A stretch of 64,000 bases of DNA from Mesaphorura yosii (Eukaryota > Arthropoda > Collembola > Poduromorpha > Tullbergiidae): contig WIXG01000196.1 in the NCBI GenBank assembly GCA_009869945.1, positions 1 to 64,000 of the forward strand, read 5' to 3'. Made by a program: the position numbers and the translations under genes. Below, piece by piece: positions 26,538 through 37,633 of the stretch. The notes below the pieces were generated by a model. The model ran no database searches. It had not been told where the DNA came from and worked only from the letters and a program-made list of their open reading frames with translations. The stretch's first letter is position 1; the number at the start of each line of letters is the position of its first letter.

Positions 26538-28350
26538 ATGTTTATGATGACTCTTATTGTGTTATCCTGCATACTCAAACCAACGGTTCCTGATGGTAAT
26601 CCAAATGCAATTGCCACATTAATCTGTTCTTCAGCTAAAGCGAGCACGAAGACGATTAATCGGACGTGTGCCACTGTCACTTGCATTGCAGGTTCGGAGC
26701 TGGTGCTGCTGAAGGACACGTACTCTTACAATCTGACAGTTACCCACCTCAATTCGCACTCGCTCGGACTGAGCTGGAGTTGCAAGCACCAACACCTCCA
26801 CGACAAGTATGAAGTCACGCTCAAACCGCTCAAGGCCACGTAAGTGCCCACCATTGTCACTCTCCGAACCCCCAAATCCCAACACACTAAACTCCGCTGA
26901 TTCTTCGTTTGGACTCTGCAGTTACAGGGTTATTGAGACTGTACCGCACAACAGCTGCTCACTCACGATCGAAAACCTGATTCCCGACACAGACTACCAG
27001 GTCTCTGTCACACTCTTCTCGGGCAAATTCCGCCGTCGTTCCAACTCCATTACCATCAAAACACCAGGTAACATTTGTGTGTGTAGAGTCGATAGCGCGT
27101 ACTTGTTTGACAAGGTGCGCTGTTGCAGTTGAGGAGGCAGAGGTGGAAATTGACGAGGTGGTGGAGGAGTCGTCCCGAGAATTGAAACTTCCACATGTGC
27201 AGCTGGTGGAGCTGAGCCTGGTGGCTTTAGCTCTTATTCTCTGGCTCGGAGCCATCGTCCTCTTCTTCCACCGCTGGGGTAAATTGTCCAAAACAACTTC
27301 CACTTTATGATGACACTTTCCTCACTTGTTCTGAACTGTTTTGAAATAGGAAAGATCAGAATGCTCTTGCCCTACCAGCCAGGTACGAAGGAGCATCAAC
27401 AGTTCCCGTTCCTACCCTGCATGAGCCCCAGCTAGAACAGTGTTAATTTGGGATTTGTTTTACTCGACAGATTTCAAGGAAATGAAGCCTACTGGCTCCA
27501 CGTGTACCAACTGCACCATCACTCCTCATCATCAGGTACGAACAGTCTGCCAGTCTAACTACCAAATTCCTTGCTTAAATTGTCTACCACCAAAAACTGT
27601 AAACACTGATTTGGCGTCAAGTGAGATACAACAGAGCACCAAATCAATCAGATGCCATTGTTTCATCTCAATTGCAACCAAAATGCTCAATGCATCCCCC
27701 ACACGAATTTATTCTTATCACTTATCCTTCGACACCTGACACGAGCTTTCGGACTTGCCCCACTGTCACATGAAGGAAGCATGGCTGTCAGTGGCACGTT
27801 TCCACATTTTGCGCACCTTGCCGCTCCAGCCACCATACCAGTCTCACATTTGTGATGACGAATTGCAATAAAGTGTTGCCTTTTGCTTTGAAATGATAAT
27901 GATGGCCCCGATGGACGGGGTTCAGTTGCATGGGTCGAGGCGAGAGGGTCGACGTGCTTTTCATGTTCGTGTTTGTGTGTGTCCCCCAGTCCGCCAGACT
28001 GCAGCAATTGCAGACTCAAGCAGAATTGCATGGATTCAACGCAGGCGGTGGACTGGTCTCCTTCACCGACGTTGGATGCAGCCCTCTGAGGAGGCCACGG
28101 CTCAATTCTTTCATCGGATACAGCTCGGTAAGGACACACGCACAATCAGTCAATCAGCCACCAAAATCCCCTCCCCGCTTCTTCTGCCTGTGCCGGGTGT
28201 CGGTGTTCATCGCCTCCTCCTGTCTGTTGTTTGCAGACGGACGACCCCATGTTCATAGCTGCCGGAATGGGCAGGAAAACACGCAGCGCAGAGGAACTCG
28301 TGCTCGGAAGCTCGTACGAAGACTACCAGCTGGAGTTTGTTGCCTTCTAA
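26538..28350 (+). CDS. FNIII-domain single-pass membrane protein of unrecognised family (paralogue B)
   Basis: I do not recognise this family. Eight exons join in frame: 26538-26595, 26692-26839, 26922-27067, 27129-27278, 27350-27382, 27471-27535, 27990-28127 and 28237-28350, giving 283 aa. The start ATG is supported by an in-frame TAA shortly upstream. A short hydrophobic leader (MFMMTLIVLSCIL) is followed by one fibronectin type III-like domain: SYNLTVTHLNSHSLGLSWSC, then YEVTLKPL, then LTIENLIPDTDYQVSVTLFS. An acidic stalk (VEEAEVEIDEVVEESS) leads to the helix LVELSLVALALILWLGAIVLF. Next comes FHRWGKIRMLLPYQP, nearly identical to paralogue A. The tail has RPRLNSFIGYSS and ends YEDYQLEFVAF. 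The first intron is 96 bp, without a stop and in frame, so it could be retained and add 32 residues. A receptor or adhesion role is only a guess from the architecture. Confidence 0.8.
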
Positions 28351-29311
28351 GTAGTACCGATTAAACGTAACTCATTTTCAAAGCCCAGAGCCTTGCCTTG
28401 CAGCGTTTGAGTGCAATTGTATTCTAAGTTTATATCCGTAGAGAATTTGAGAATTCTATCAACTAAAAGTTTTATCACCGAAATTGTGTCTCCCCTACAA
28501 GATCAAAATTAAAGCCGTACTACATTCATTTCGTCTGCGTTTGTTGCTTGATCTGGATTTGCACAATGATTCAGTTTTATGATTCAATTGATCAAGGTGC
28601 AGAGAGGCAAGGCTGGCCTTTTCGATTAATTCGTCAGAATGGTCAATCTCACTGCACGGGCTGCAGTTGCGTCCTGACTGTGAGTCTGTGCACGCCACCC
28701 AACGTCCAGGATTCGTGTGCATAAAGAAAAGGATCGACTGCTACACGCTCGTGGGTTCAAATTGCGCCTGTAGTGCAAATTCGTTGTGGCATTCTTAATG
28801 CTCCCAGTACAGTTCAGTCGTAAAGAAAGACAGGTACAGCAGGGTCGAGTCCAAAGTCATCGCTTAGAATTTTGATAAATTAGCAGGAATTAATCAGGTA
28901 TTAATTAAGAAAGTTTTATGTACCTTTTTTAATGGTGTTTGCTCGGCTAATTTGAATCGGAAGTGGGGGAAGAATAAAACAGCTTTGATCATTACTTGCC
29001 AGTGTCAGGGTCTGCAGCTGAACAAGACAGATTACGTCAAGTCTCGACAATAAACGCCTACCTGGAAAGCAACTGATGAACTGACCAGTGGCATCTCCAG
29101 TGGGCAGGCAATCCGGTCGCGTGTATCCGTCGTGTAGCCTCACGTCTCCAAGACAGGTATCATGTCAATGAAAATATTTTATTATAAAAGACCTATATCG
29201 ACTTCTGCTAGCATTAATGGTGTCATGGGCCTAGGGCGAGATTCAAGTCATCTAATATGAATTGAGGATTCCTGTTTTAGATCACCGTTGTTGGATCCAG
29301 GAATTTGGAAG
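28351..29311. other. Intergenic: paralogue B 3' side and CDK12 5' side
   Basis: About 960 bp. An ATTAAA lies just after the paralogue B stop. Near the right end a TTTTAG at about 29275-29280 could be the acceptor of a CDK12 5' UTR exon. No gene is seen. Confidence 0.5.
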
Positions 29312-32300
29312 ATGCATCGTCCTGTGAGGCGGTACCGTGATGTCCGAAGGCGCTCTTACACACCACCCCCAATGCACGGGTATTCCGATTACTCCCATTC
29401 CCAGCACTACTCCCGTTCTCGTCATGACCGTGGCCATGAGTCCAGGAGTGGCCGCGACAGTCGAGATTATGCGGATCGAGACAGAAGACGATCTAACGAA
29501 TTCTCTGAAGTGTCTTCCGAGACGTGGTCTGAACCAGAAGCTGGGGAAATCGAAAGTGAAGATTCGGACAGGGAGAGAAGCAAGGTAGCAAAGAAGGTCA
29601 AGAAAGACAAGGGCAGACATAAGGAAAAGCGGAAAGAGAAGCGGAAGAAACCAAAGAAAAGTAAACACAAACACGCCAAGGTGAAGACCACCAGCGACTC
29701 TCTCAGCAGCAACGACGGCAAGGCAAGGCCGTCGAAGTCCAAGTCCAGATCGCATTCACCACTTCCCGCTTCTGATGTCTTGGGCAGCCCTATCAGTTCT
29801 GACGAAGACCAGGAAGACGGCGACTCCCTCACCACGAAAAAACTTCCACCGAACTCGCGAGTCGACGACAAATCCAAGCCCAACGACTCTCCAAGTCGTA
29901 AATCTGTCGCCTGTGATAACTCAGGCAAGGAGAAGGTGTTCGAAACTGTTTCACCATTGCGGTCCTCCCCCTCTTTGTCTCCGCACACTCCTCCTCTGCC
30001 CCCCAAAGCGTACGAGAAGTATATTCCGCCCAGCTCAAGCAAGAGGAAGTTGCAACGAAGTCAGGGCGAGGATGACGAGGACAAGCGGCATGTCAAGAAA
30101 AGACCAAAGGATGTCGACAACCTTCCTGCAAAGGATCCTCAACCTGGAAAGAGCGTTGAGAACTCACGCGGGTCACCATGCCAGAGCGCATCTGTACGAC
30201 CAAAAGACGCCCTCGACGACAAACTGTCCGCGACCAGTTTCTTCGCCAAGCTTCGAGAGAAAATGCAGGGTCCGATTCAGCGCAAGAGATCGCCCACACC
30301 TCCGCCCGTACTCTTCATTCCTGACGACTCTGACAAGTGCATTGATCTGCATGACATGTCGACATTCCCTCAGGATTTGGGAGCATACAACACTCAGCCG
30401 GTGGACCCAACTTCAGCAGACGGCTCCGGTGAGGTGCTGGTGGAAAATCAAGACTCTCAAGCAGGAGGGGTGATTCAGCCTTCTGCAGCCGCTGGCGGCT
30501 CTGCCTTGCCTGAAAATGTGAACCTAATGCAACTTCCGTTTCCTCCTGGCGTCGGAAGGAGCGACTTAATTCCAAAGGGCTTTTCCACGGCCGCAGCTGC
30601 GCTGAAGACTTTAACCGATCCCAGCTTGACCAAATTGTACCCTGTGGACAGCAAAAACTCCAAGTCCAAGATAGTGAGCATCACGAAGGATCTGCCGATG
30701 CCTCCTGTCATTCCTGGGGCCATTTTGGAAGCAGCGTTCAACAGAAGGAAAATTCTCAAGCCACGCATCATTCATAGAAGGAAGGAGTTGCCGGATTGGG
30801 GAGACCGTTGCATCGACTCCTTCGACGTGATTTCTCAGATTGGAGAGGGCACGTACGGACAGGTGTACAAGGCCCGAGACAACATAAGCAGTAAGTGACC
30901 AGAAAACCTTTGAGTTTATACGGCACGGGGCATGACAAGAGAAGAGAGAGTTTCACTCACTTGTCGATGTTTCTAGATGACTTGGTTGCTCTGAAGAAGG
31001 TCAGGTTGGAAAACGAGAAGGAAGGATTTCCAATCACGGCCGTCAGAGAAATCAAAATCCTTCGTCAGCTGAACCATAAGAATATTGTCAACTTGAAAGA
31101 GATTATCACGGACAAACAGGATGCACTTGATTTTAGAAAGGTAATAGTAAGAATTGATTTATCACAATCAGTGTTTGTATGGGAAGGGTTTATTTGACGG
31201 TCGGTAGCGATGGCCATGGCTGGAGACGAAAATTGAAAGCGTGCTTCTTCCTCCTTTGTTAGGATCGAGGCAGTTTTTACCTTGTGTTTGAGTACATGGA
31301 CCACGACTTGATGGGGCTCCTCGAGTCCAACATGGTCAACTTCACGGAGGAGCACAACGCGAGTATGATGAAGCAGTTGCTGGACGGACTGAATTACTGT
31401 CACAAAAAGAACTTTCTTCATCGTGACATCAAATGCAGCAACATTCTCGTCAACAACAAGTAAGATACGTTAATTTTTCTTGAGCTTTTGGCGTGGCTGA
31501 CCTTCCAAAGGCGAGCAGTAACCTTTCGCTGTACAACGCAGGGGGCAAATCAAACTGGCAGATTTCGGGTTGGCTCGGCTGTACAACGCGAGGGACAAAC
31601 AGCGGCCGTACACCAACAAAGTCATCACGCTGTGGTACAGACCTCCGGAGCTTCTGCTGGGCGAGGAACGCTACGGGCCTGCCATCGACGTGTGGAGTTG
31701 TGGCTGCATTCTGGGCGAACTTTTCCTCAAGGAGCCCATGTTCAGAGCAAGCACAGAACTCGCTCAGCTCGAACAGATCGCCCGGATTTGTGGCAGCGCG
31801 ACCCCCGCCGTGTGGCCCAACGTGATCAACCTGCCCTTATGGAGCACCATCCGCCTGAGGAAGACGTACCCACGAATCCTTCGAAAACATTTAGTCGCTA
31901 TGCCCCCAAATGCTTTAGACCTGTAAGTGCACCTGAACAATCTGATATTTGCTTCTACATTCAAAAATGTTGGCATTAATGCACGAGTATCTGTCAGCGC
32001 TGATGGATTCCATGTAGTAGTCCTTGCGTAACTGTTGTTTCCTTTTAGCCTGGACAAGATGCTCGAGTTGGACCCGGACAAGAGAATATCGGCGGAGGAC
32101 GCGTTGCAGAGCAAGTGGCTGAAGGGTATGAACCCAGATAAGATGCCTCCGCCCGACCTGCCAACCTGGCAAGACTGTCACGAGCTTTGGAGCAAGAAGC
32201 GACGGCGCCAGATGCGGGAGCAGAATGAGGCATCGCAGACTTTGCCTGCTGGCAAGGCGTCCGACGGCTACGAGTCACTCCCGTAAACACACTTTACTAT

Positions 32301-32580
32301 TCGCATTGCATTCTCTTTATGACCATAAATTGTAGCACCAATAAAAGTGATAGTCAAAAGGTCAAATTTTGATGAAATGCTCACTGGTTTCCATGTAGCC
32401 AATTATCCGTTCGTTTTTGTACCCATCACGTTCTTTATTTTTATTAACGCGGTTTGTGGCTTTTTGTGTTGCAGGTCTTCCAAGTCAATGAAGAAGGAGG
32501 CTGGTTTCGGAAGTGACGTGAGTCCTGGCGGAGTGGAGAACAAGGGCGTGTCACCGCTGAGCCACAAGAACGGAGAATAA
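29312..32580 (+). CDS. Cdk12: Cyclin-dependent kinase 12/13
   Basis: Kinase that, with cyclin K, phosphorylates the RNA polymerase II C-terminal domain (Ser2) and supports elongation and co-transcriptional processing. Six exons join in frame: 29312-30890, 30977-31140, 31263-31459, 31542-31922, 32049-32282 and 32475-32580, giving 886 aa, shorter than vertebrate CDK12. The first 500 residues are a disordered Arg/Ser- and Lys-rich region, as in CDK12/13. The kinase domain has the P-loop [11 protein letters not shown], the catalytic lysine in [14 protein letters not shown], the cyclin-binding helix PITAVRE (PITAIRE in human CDK12), the catalytic loop [11 protein letters not shown], and the activation segment [20 protein letters not shown]. 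The extension [20 protein letters not shown] is diagnostic of CDK12/13. The ATG at 29312 follows a probable acceptor. Polyadenylation signal AATAAA at 32681-32686. If the last intron is retained, a TAA at 32284 ends the protein early. Confidence 0.96.
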
Positions 32581-34299
32581 CGTGTGGACGAGAATCTCGC
32601 AGGCGAAGTTTGAAAGAGGCGTCTCTTAATTGTTTTATAATTAGTTTCAGCCCTCGCTATTCGTACTGACTGTAAGTTAGAATAAACCCACGAGTGCGGA
32701 CAGCCAGGCGAGGGCGGGTTGTGGAAATTCTGGACACGAAGTTCTGGTTTTCAGTACGCGTACGAAGCAAATCTGTGAAGGTTAGTCACCGTCTGTGGTT
32801 GGTAGCCTGTACCGTAAAATCATAAACAGTTGTCTTAAATAGTTTAATGAGTTGGTGGTCGAAGGATAGGCTAGATTTTGAACTCTTGCAATGTTTAAGA
32901 TTTACAAAATGTTGGAATGTACATAGCCAGTACGGCCAGTAGGTGGTCAGTCTCCGCATCTCTTCACGTCAACTGTCATCCAGATCGAGTGCATATGTTA
33001 CTTTATCCATGTTGTTAGCATTGTGTATTATGATCAAGAAATACAATCCAAACTCAAATTTAGTCGCGTGCACTGGAATTTGACTGGCAGAGGTAAGCTA
33101 TTTTTCCTATTTCAGCATCTAAAACTCAGCATCCGCATAACGGCATAACCATCCACAGTGAAGTTTAAGCTTAACGCGCATATGGCCATTCACATAAAAG
33201 TTCCGAAAATTTAGCTACATTTTAGCAGCCAGTCACACACAAAACTCATCCCCGACGAGTCCGTCCAAGGCCAAGAGCCATGGACGGCCCAGTGCAAGTA
33301 CAAGAAAGGAGATAACATCATGAGAAGTTTAATTCCTTTGCCGACGCCATCCCAACCTAATCAATCGATCATTAATCAATGATCAGCAAGTAATCAATGG
33401 CCCAACCCAATCATTAATCATCACAATCATGGATATTATTTGCACGGAGAAATCTCACCTCACCATTTTAATCACATTATATTGAAATTGATTCATTTAT
33501 GACCTCGACTCGTCAAGTAAAAGCCTACGAACACGATTAGATGAAAGTACCCTGATGATTCTGTGAGAACGTGGCACTCATTCATTGTCTTTCTCATCCT
33601 CCTTTGTGCGACTCAGCTCATGTCAGGCGTCCCACGATCCATCGCGATTACCGATTTTTTCGCTCTAGCCAGATTCAATTATTCGTCGAATAAACAGCCC
33701 AGGTTAGAAAGCCACAAGGCGCTTGCCAGTCCAGTTTCATTTGGATGTGAAGAGTATGTCGAATGCACAACAGAGAAAACATGGAAGTGGTGAAAGGGTG
33801 CATTGGCCCAAATTGTAATCCATTTTTGCCAAAGACCTTGCACAAAATGCCGTTATGCGTTTGTCTTTGTGACGATGTTGAATGCCAAGCTCACGTTATT
33901 CAAACTTGTTCTTATTTGTTGCAGAGCAGAGCAGCCATCTTTGATGGCCAACACACCAGCTGAACATACTCAATTCCCAAGATCGAGCTCCGAGCCGAAG
34001 AAGCGCAAGCTTCGGTTTCTGAGAAAACTGTAGGAGTAACGAATCTGTGATATTTGTCTGTGATCTTAGTTTTAATGAAATAAATGCCAAGTAATTTTAC
34101 ATTTTAGGGTAAAAGTTTTGTAATAAAACATGTACAAGTAAACTGTTTACAACAAACTAATTAACTATTCATGAACTGAGAATTCTACTTTAACAGAGGA
34201 AGCTTGATACTTACGGAAACGAAGTTATGTTTATTAAATCCACGTTAAGCCAATCCAGCCGATCCTCCCTGCTCCTCGTTCGTCGTTCTCGTTGGATTG
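32581..34299. other. Intergenic between CDK12 and POLDIP3 (convergent)
   Basis: About 1.7 kb, containing the CDK12 3' UTR and the POLDIP3 3' UTR (minus-strand AATAAA, TTTATT at 34230-34235). Around 33563-33790 a plus-strand open frame has a hydrophobic start, and around 33927-34034 another ends in a basic PKKRKLRFLRKL tail just before an AATAAA near 34080. Neither has a supported ATG or domain, so I leave them uncalled here and raise them as a finding. Confidence 0.45.
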
Positions 34300-35537
34300 T
34301 TAGTGGCCACCTTTGAAAAGCATTTTTGTTACACTGGATGTCGATGGATTGAACAAGACTTTGTGGATCGCTGTGATGTCCGGCGAAACCTTCTTCGAGG
34401 AAGAAGCCGATTTCGGTAGTTTAACTGCGGAGGATGCGCCAGATGCCGACTTGAGCGACAAGCTGGACTTACTCGCGACTGGAGAACGTCCACTGCTGCT
34501 GCTCTTCTCGTCAAACACGACGTACATTGGCCTGCCATCCAACAACCGGTTGTGATACGTATCTACGGCCTTCAGACAGTCGGCTCTCGTTCGGTAGTAC
34601 GCTTCTGCCACTCCACCACCCAAACTCTTTGCGTTAAGTAAATCCCCAACGTCAGAGAACAGCTCCTGTTCAAATCAGAGTAAATCCATCATTAGTATTT
34701 ATTTCGCTCTGCTCCACGGAGGGGAGCTAGATTCAGGATATTTTAATTGACACTTACCGCAACGTCCTCAACGCTCACAGTTGGTTGGAGATTTGAGACT
34801 CGAACCTTAAACTGATGGTCGAGACGGGATTGGAGAGAGCGTCGAACTGCCGGTGCTGGTCGATCGACATCCATGTACTCGTAGTCGGCGCTTAAAGAAC
34901 TGACGTAGTCACTCCGCATGTTGCTGTACCGTGCAGACATGCCAGGGACGCCTGGTGGTCGAGGCGTTGGGCTAAATGCTGCTGTAGATTTGCCTGGAGT
35001 CCTCAGCTGGCCATAGTGCAGGTTGTTTGAAATCGTCCTGGAGAGAATTGGCTCCGGAGAATAGGCTGCACTGGGGTAGGAGCCACCGTAGTCCCAATCT
35101 TGTCCAAGTCCACTCACAGCATTTTGAAACAGATTTCCCCTTCCGGCTGCCGTGTTGGTAGTCGTGATTATTAGGTTCCTGATTGGTTCGCCGCTTCGAA
35201 GAGTTCCTTGCAAGTCACTCTTGGCATTCGACTGACTTGACTTCAGCAATCTGTTGGCCTGGATTTTATTTCTGGCATCTGAGAAGGTAGATTTTGCAAT
35301 CCTGCCTCCTTGAATGCGGTTCAAGTTAATTTTCTGTCGAGCGTCCGTGACTCTGCCCAATGCTGGCTTTGCAATGCTTCCTCGGGGCCCAAGCCTGGAT
35401 TTGATCCCAGTGCTGAGTGAAGCCACCCCAACGCCGCCAACACCACGCCTGAATCCAAGTCGGGACTTCACAGATCCTGCCGCCACTCCTCCGACGCCTG
35501 CTCTCCTTGTCATGGGTGTAAAACCTACACGAGGCAT
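34300..35537 (-). CDS. POLDIP3: POLDIP3 / SKAR-like mRNA-binding adaptor
   Basis: POLDIP3 (SKAR, PDIP46) is an RRM protein recruited to spliced mRNA through the exon junction and TREX export machinery. In mammals it links S6K1 to translation of spliced mRNA. Two exons join in phase 0: 34758-35537 and 34300-34665, giving 381 aa. The N-terminal half is basic, with repeated DARQKI and DARNKI segments typical of the family. A single degenerate RRM runs from KVRVSNLQPTVSVEDVA across the intron to ELFSDVGDLLNAKS, AEAYYRTRADCLKAV and LLDGRPMYVVF. The C-terminus SPDITAIHKVLFNPST matches the family's VDPDTILKALFK ending. The start used is MPRVGF at 35537, with an in-frame TGA immediately upstream unless a splice acceptor intervenes. 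The UAP56-binding motif (ISLDELI in human) at the usual N-terminus is not seen, so a first exon may be missing. Confidence 0.87.
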
Positions 35538-36242
35538 ACTTCAACTGGTCTTAATACAGGGCTATAAACTTTTAAGGTGTGTTAAGTGAACGTTGAAAAC
35601 TTCTTTAACAACTTTAAACTTAAAATTATCCCATGCACATCCTATTGTCAAGTCCTCCCAGTTAATTGCGTGGAATAGAAAAACAATCGGAATGTTTACG
35701 AGGGACGAATTCTTTTCAGTAATTGTGTTGTGTTAGTTGCTAAGAGTTTTGGGCTTTATACTTTATGACACGCAGGGGTCACGGAACACGAAGCCAAGAT
35801 AAGAGATTGCGAATTTCCGGACAGAAAACTGAATACAAAACTACAAGTTAAAAGGTGAGTTTAGGTTAAGAATAAAATCAAGGTGATTTTGACTATCTGA
35901 TAATTATCCAAAACTTTTGTCGATAATAAATCAAATCAAATCAGCCACAACATAGCTTGCTCTGTCTGGCCCGGGTATACGCTTCAGCAGTCCTCAATCC
36001 TCAACTACAGCACACAACACTCACCAGCACCGAACCAGCACGGAGCGTGGGTACAGTTCGATGAAATGCGTTTTGATTCCACTGCAGCAACTGCAGCCAG
36101 GATCGTCAGCGGGAAGCCACCTTCAAAAACCTCAAAATCAAGAGTCTCATGGAGGCTTGTGAAGATTCGGCACATTTTGGATGGTCGCATCGAACTTGAG
36201 TAAGGTCCAAATCAATTGCCAGTAGCCAGTTAAGTCGAGGAA
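35538..36242. promoter_or_regulatory. Shared upstream region of POLDIP3 and MRPS22
   Basis: About 705 bp between the start codons of two divergently transcribed genes. It must contain both transcription starts, and possibly an extra POLDIP3 first exon. I see no clear TATA box; the role as a bidirectional promoter is inferred from gene orientation. Confidence 0.5.
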
Positions 36243-37633
36243 ATGAGTGCAGGAGTTCCTCTGCTCACGGTCACTCCGAAAGCGTCAATGCGGTTTCTGC
36301 AAGCGTTCCTGAGGACGGTTCCTGGACTGTCTGTTCACAACATGGGCACCTTTCCACGGGTGACATTTCTTTCTGGAAGTAGTCATCGACTTTACTCCTC
36401 CGTCTCAGGTAAGCACAACATTTTAGGATTCCAACTAACAACCCAAATACTTCCCAACTTTGATGCTTCTTCAAACATGCCTATGCTCTTGCAGCTCGCC
36501 ATGCGATCGGGAAGTTCTACAACCCTGAAGTGCAGTCCTGCCTCAAGCAACTATGCGGAGTCAACTTTGAAACAGTATTTCGAAAAAGGAAACTGGGACA
36601 GAAGTTGAGGGCACCAAAGCTGAGTTTTATGACCGAGTCGCAGCTTGAAGAAAACATCCGAACATCTGAAGAAAAGGCAAAATTCCTGCTTCAAATGCCT
36701 CCCGTGCTGCCTCGGAGAAAGGAGGTCGAAAAGATTCTGTCCTTTGATCCTCATATTCAGGGATACGATCCGGACAACTCCACGGTTATTTTGACAGACA
36801 TCACATTAAATGGGAGCGACCGGGTGAATAAAATTAGCAACAGTAATTCCAAACCCCCATGCCAATGAATAATTCGAATCGAATTTCAGGACCGCCTTGT
36901 GGTTGCTCGAGATCCCGACGGCACACTTCGAAATGCAACCTGGGCTGAGCGGTCTAAAGTGAACAGCGCCTACTTTCCAGTTCGAGGTCGTTTACACAGA
37001 ACCCCGAAAATATTTAGCGACAGAGATGTGCTTCATGAGGTTCTGGAGCGTGCCTCTCCGTCGGATAACACGTACGAATTTGTGTTGGACCGTGCATGCT
37101 TGCAGTTCGAGCCAGATGATCCCCAGTACATTGATGTTGTCGAGTCCACGTACAAAAGCGTTGACAAGAAGCAGCACTACGATTACTTGACCTCCACCAG
37201 ACACTTTGGTCCTCTCGTCTTTTACTTGGTGCGGACGCGACAAATGGACAACCTCCTCATTCATTACATCAAATCAGAGCGGTGAGACTTTTCTGTCACT
37301 TCCACTTTATTGCAGTTGCAAATTGCCAATCATCTCTATACGAGTAGGTCTGAAAGATTGTTTTTTATTCCGTATAGAATAACTCATGCCACACTGCTTG
37401 TTTCGCTGCACCACCTCATATTTTCCGAATCCGATTCAAAGTTACAAAGCAGTCGCGAAGTTTCAGCTTCAGGCCAGAGCCAGGAGGAATCCGATATCGG
37501 CAAGATTCGTTTCTACATCAAACTGGACGCGATCAAGAAGAGTGAGCTGGAGCTGGCCTTGAACTGGTACCTCGACACAATCAACAAGCAGCAAGAAATC
37601 ACGGAAGGGCTGCAGCGGTCTCATGGCGTGTAA
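36243..37633 (+). CDS. MRPS22: Mitochondrial small ribosomal subunit protein mS22
   Basis: Component of the mitochondrial 28S ribosomal subunit, specific to animal mitoribosomes. Four exons join in frame: 36243-36408, 36495-36823, 36890-37281 and 37378-37633, giving 380 aa against about 360 in human. The first exon is basic, Ser/Arg-rich and free of acidic residues (MSAGVPLLTVTPKASMRFLQ onward), as expected for a mitochondrial targeting sequence. The family core is clear: LKQLCGVNFETVF, FMTESQLEENIR, LLQMPPVLPRRKEVEKIL, VILTDITLNGSDRDRLVVAR, ATWAERSKVNSAYFPVRGR, CLQFEPDDPQYIDVVESTY and YDYLTSTRHFGPLVFYLV. The helical C-terminus KSELELALNWYLDTINKQQ follows the human pattern. Polyadenylation signal AATAAA at 37755-37760. 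It is head to head with POLDIP3. Confidence 0.94.

Noticed and set aside
28741-28775. tRNA B-box-like GGGTTCAAATTGC
   Set aside because: No matching acceptor stem or A box at the right distance, so a tRNA cannot be folded.
29467-30042. Long minus-strand frames over CDK12 exon 1
   Set aside because: They are shadows of the Arg/Ser-rich CDK12 reading frame; no domain of their own.
32049-32286. CDK12 ending at GYESLP with the TAA at 32284-32286 as the only stop
   Set aside because: A good donor at 32282/32283 and an in-frame terminal exon at 32475-32580 give a better model; the short form is kept only as a possible isoform.
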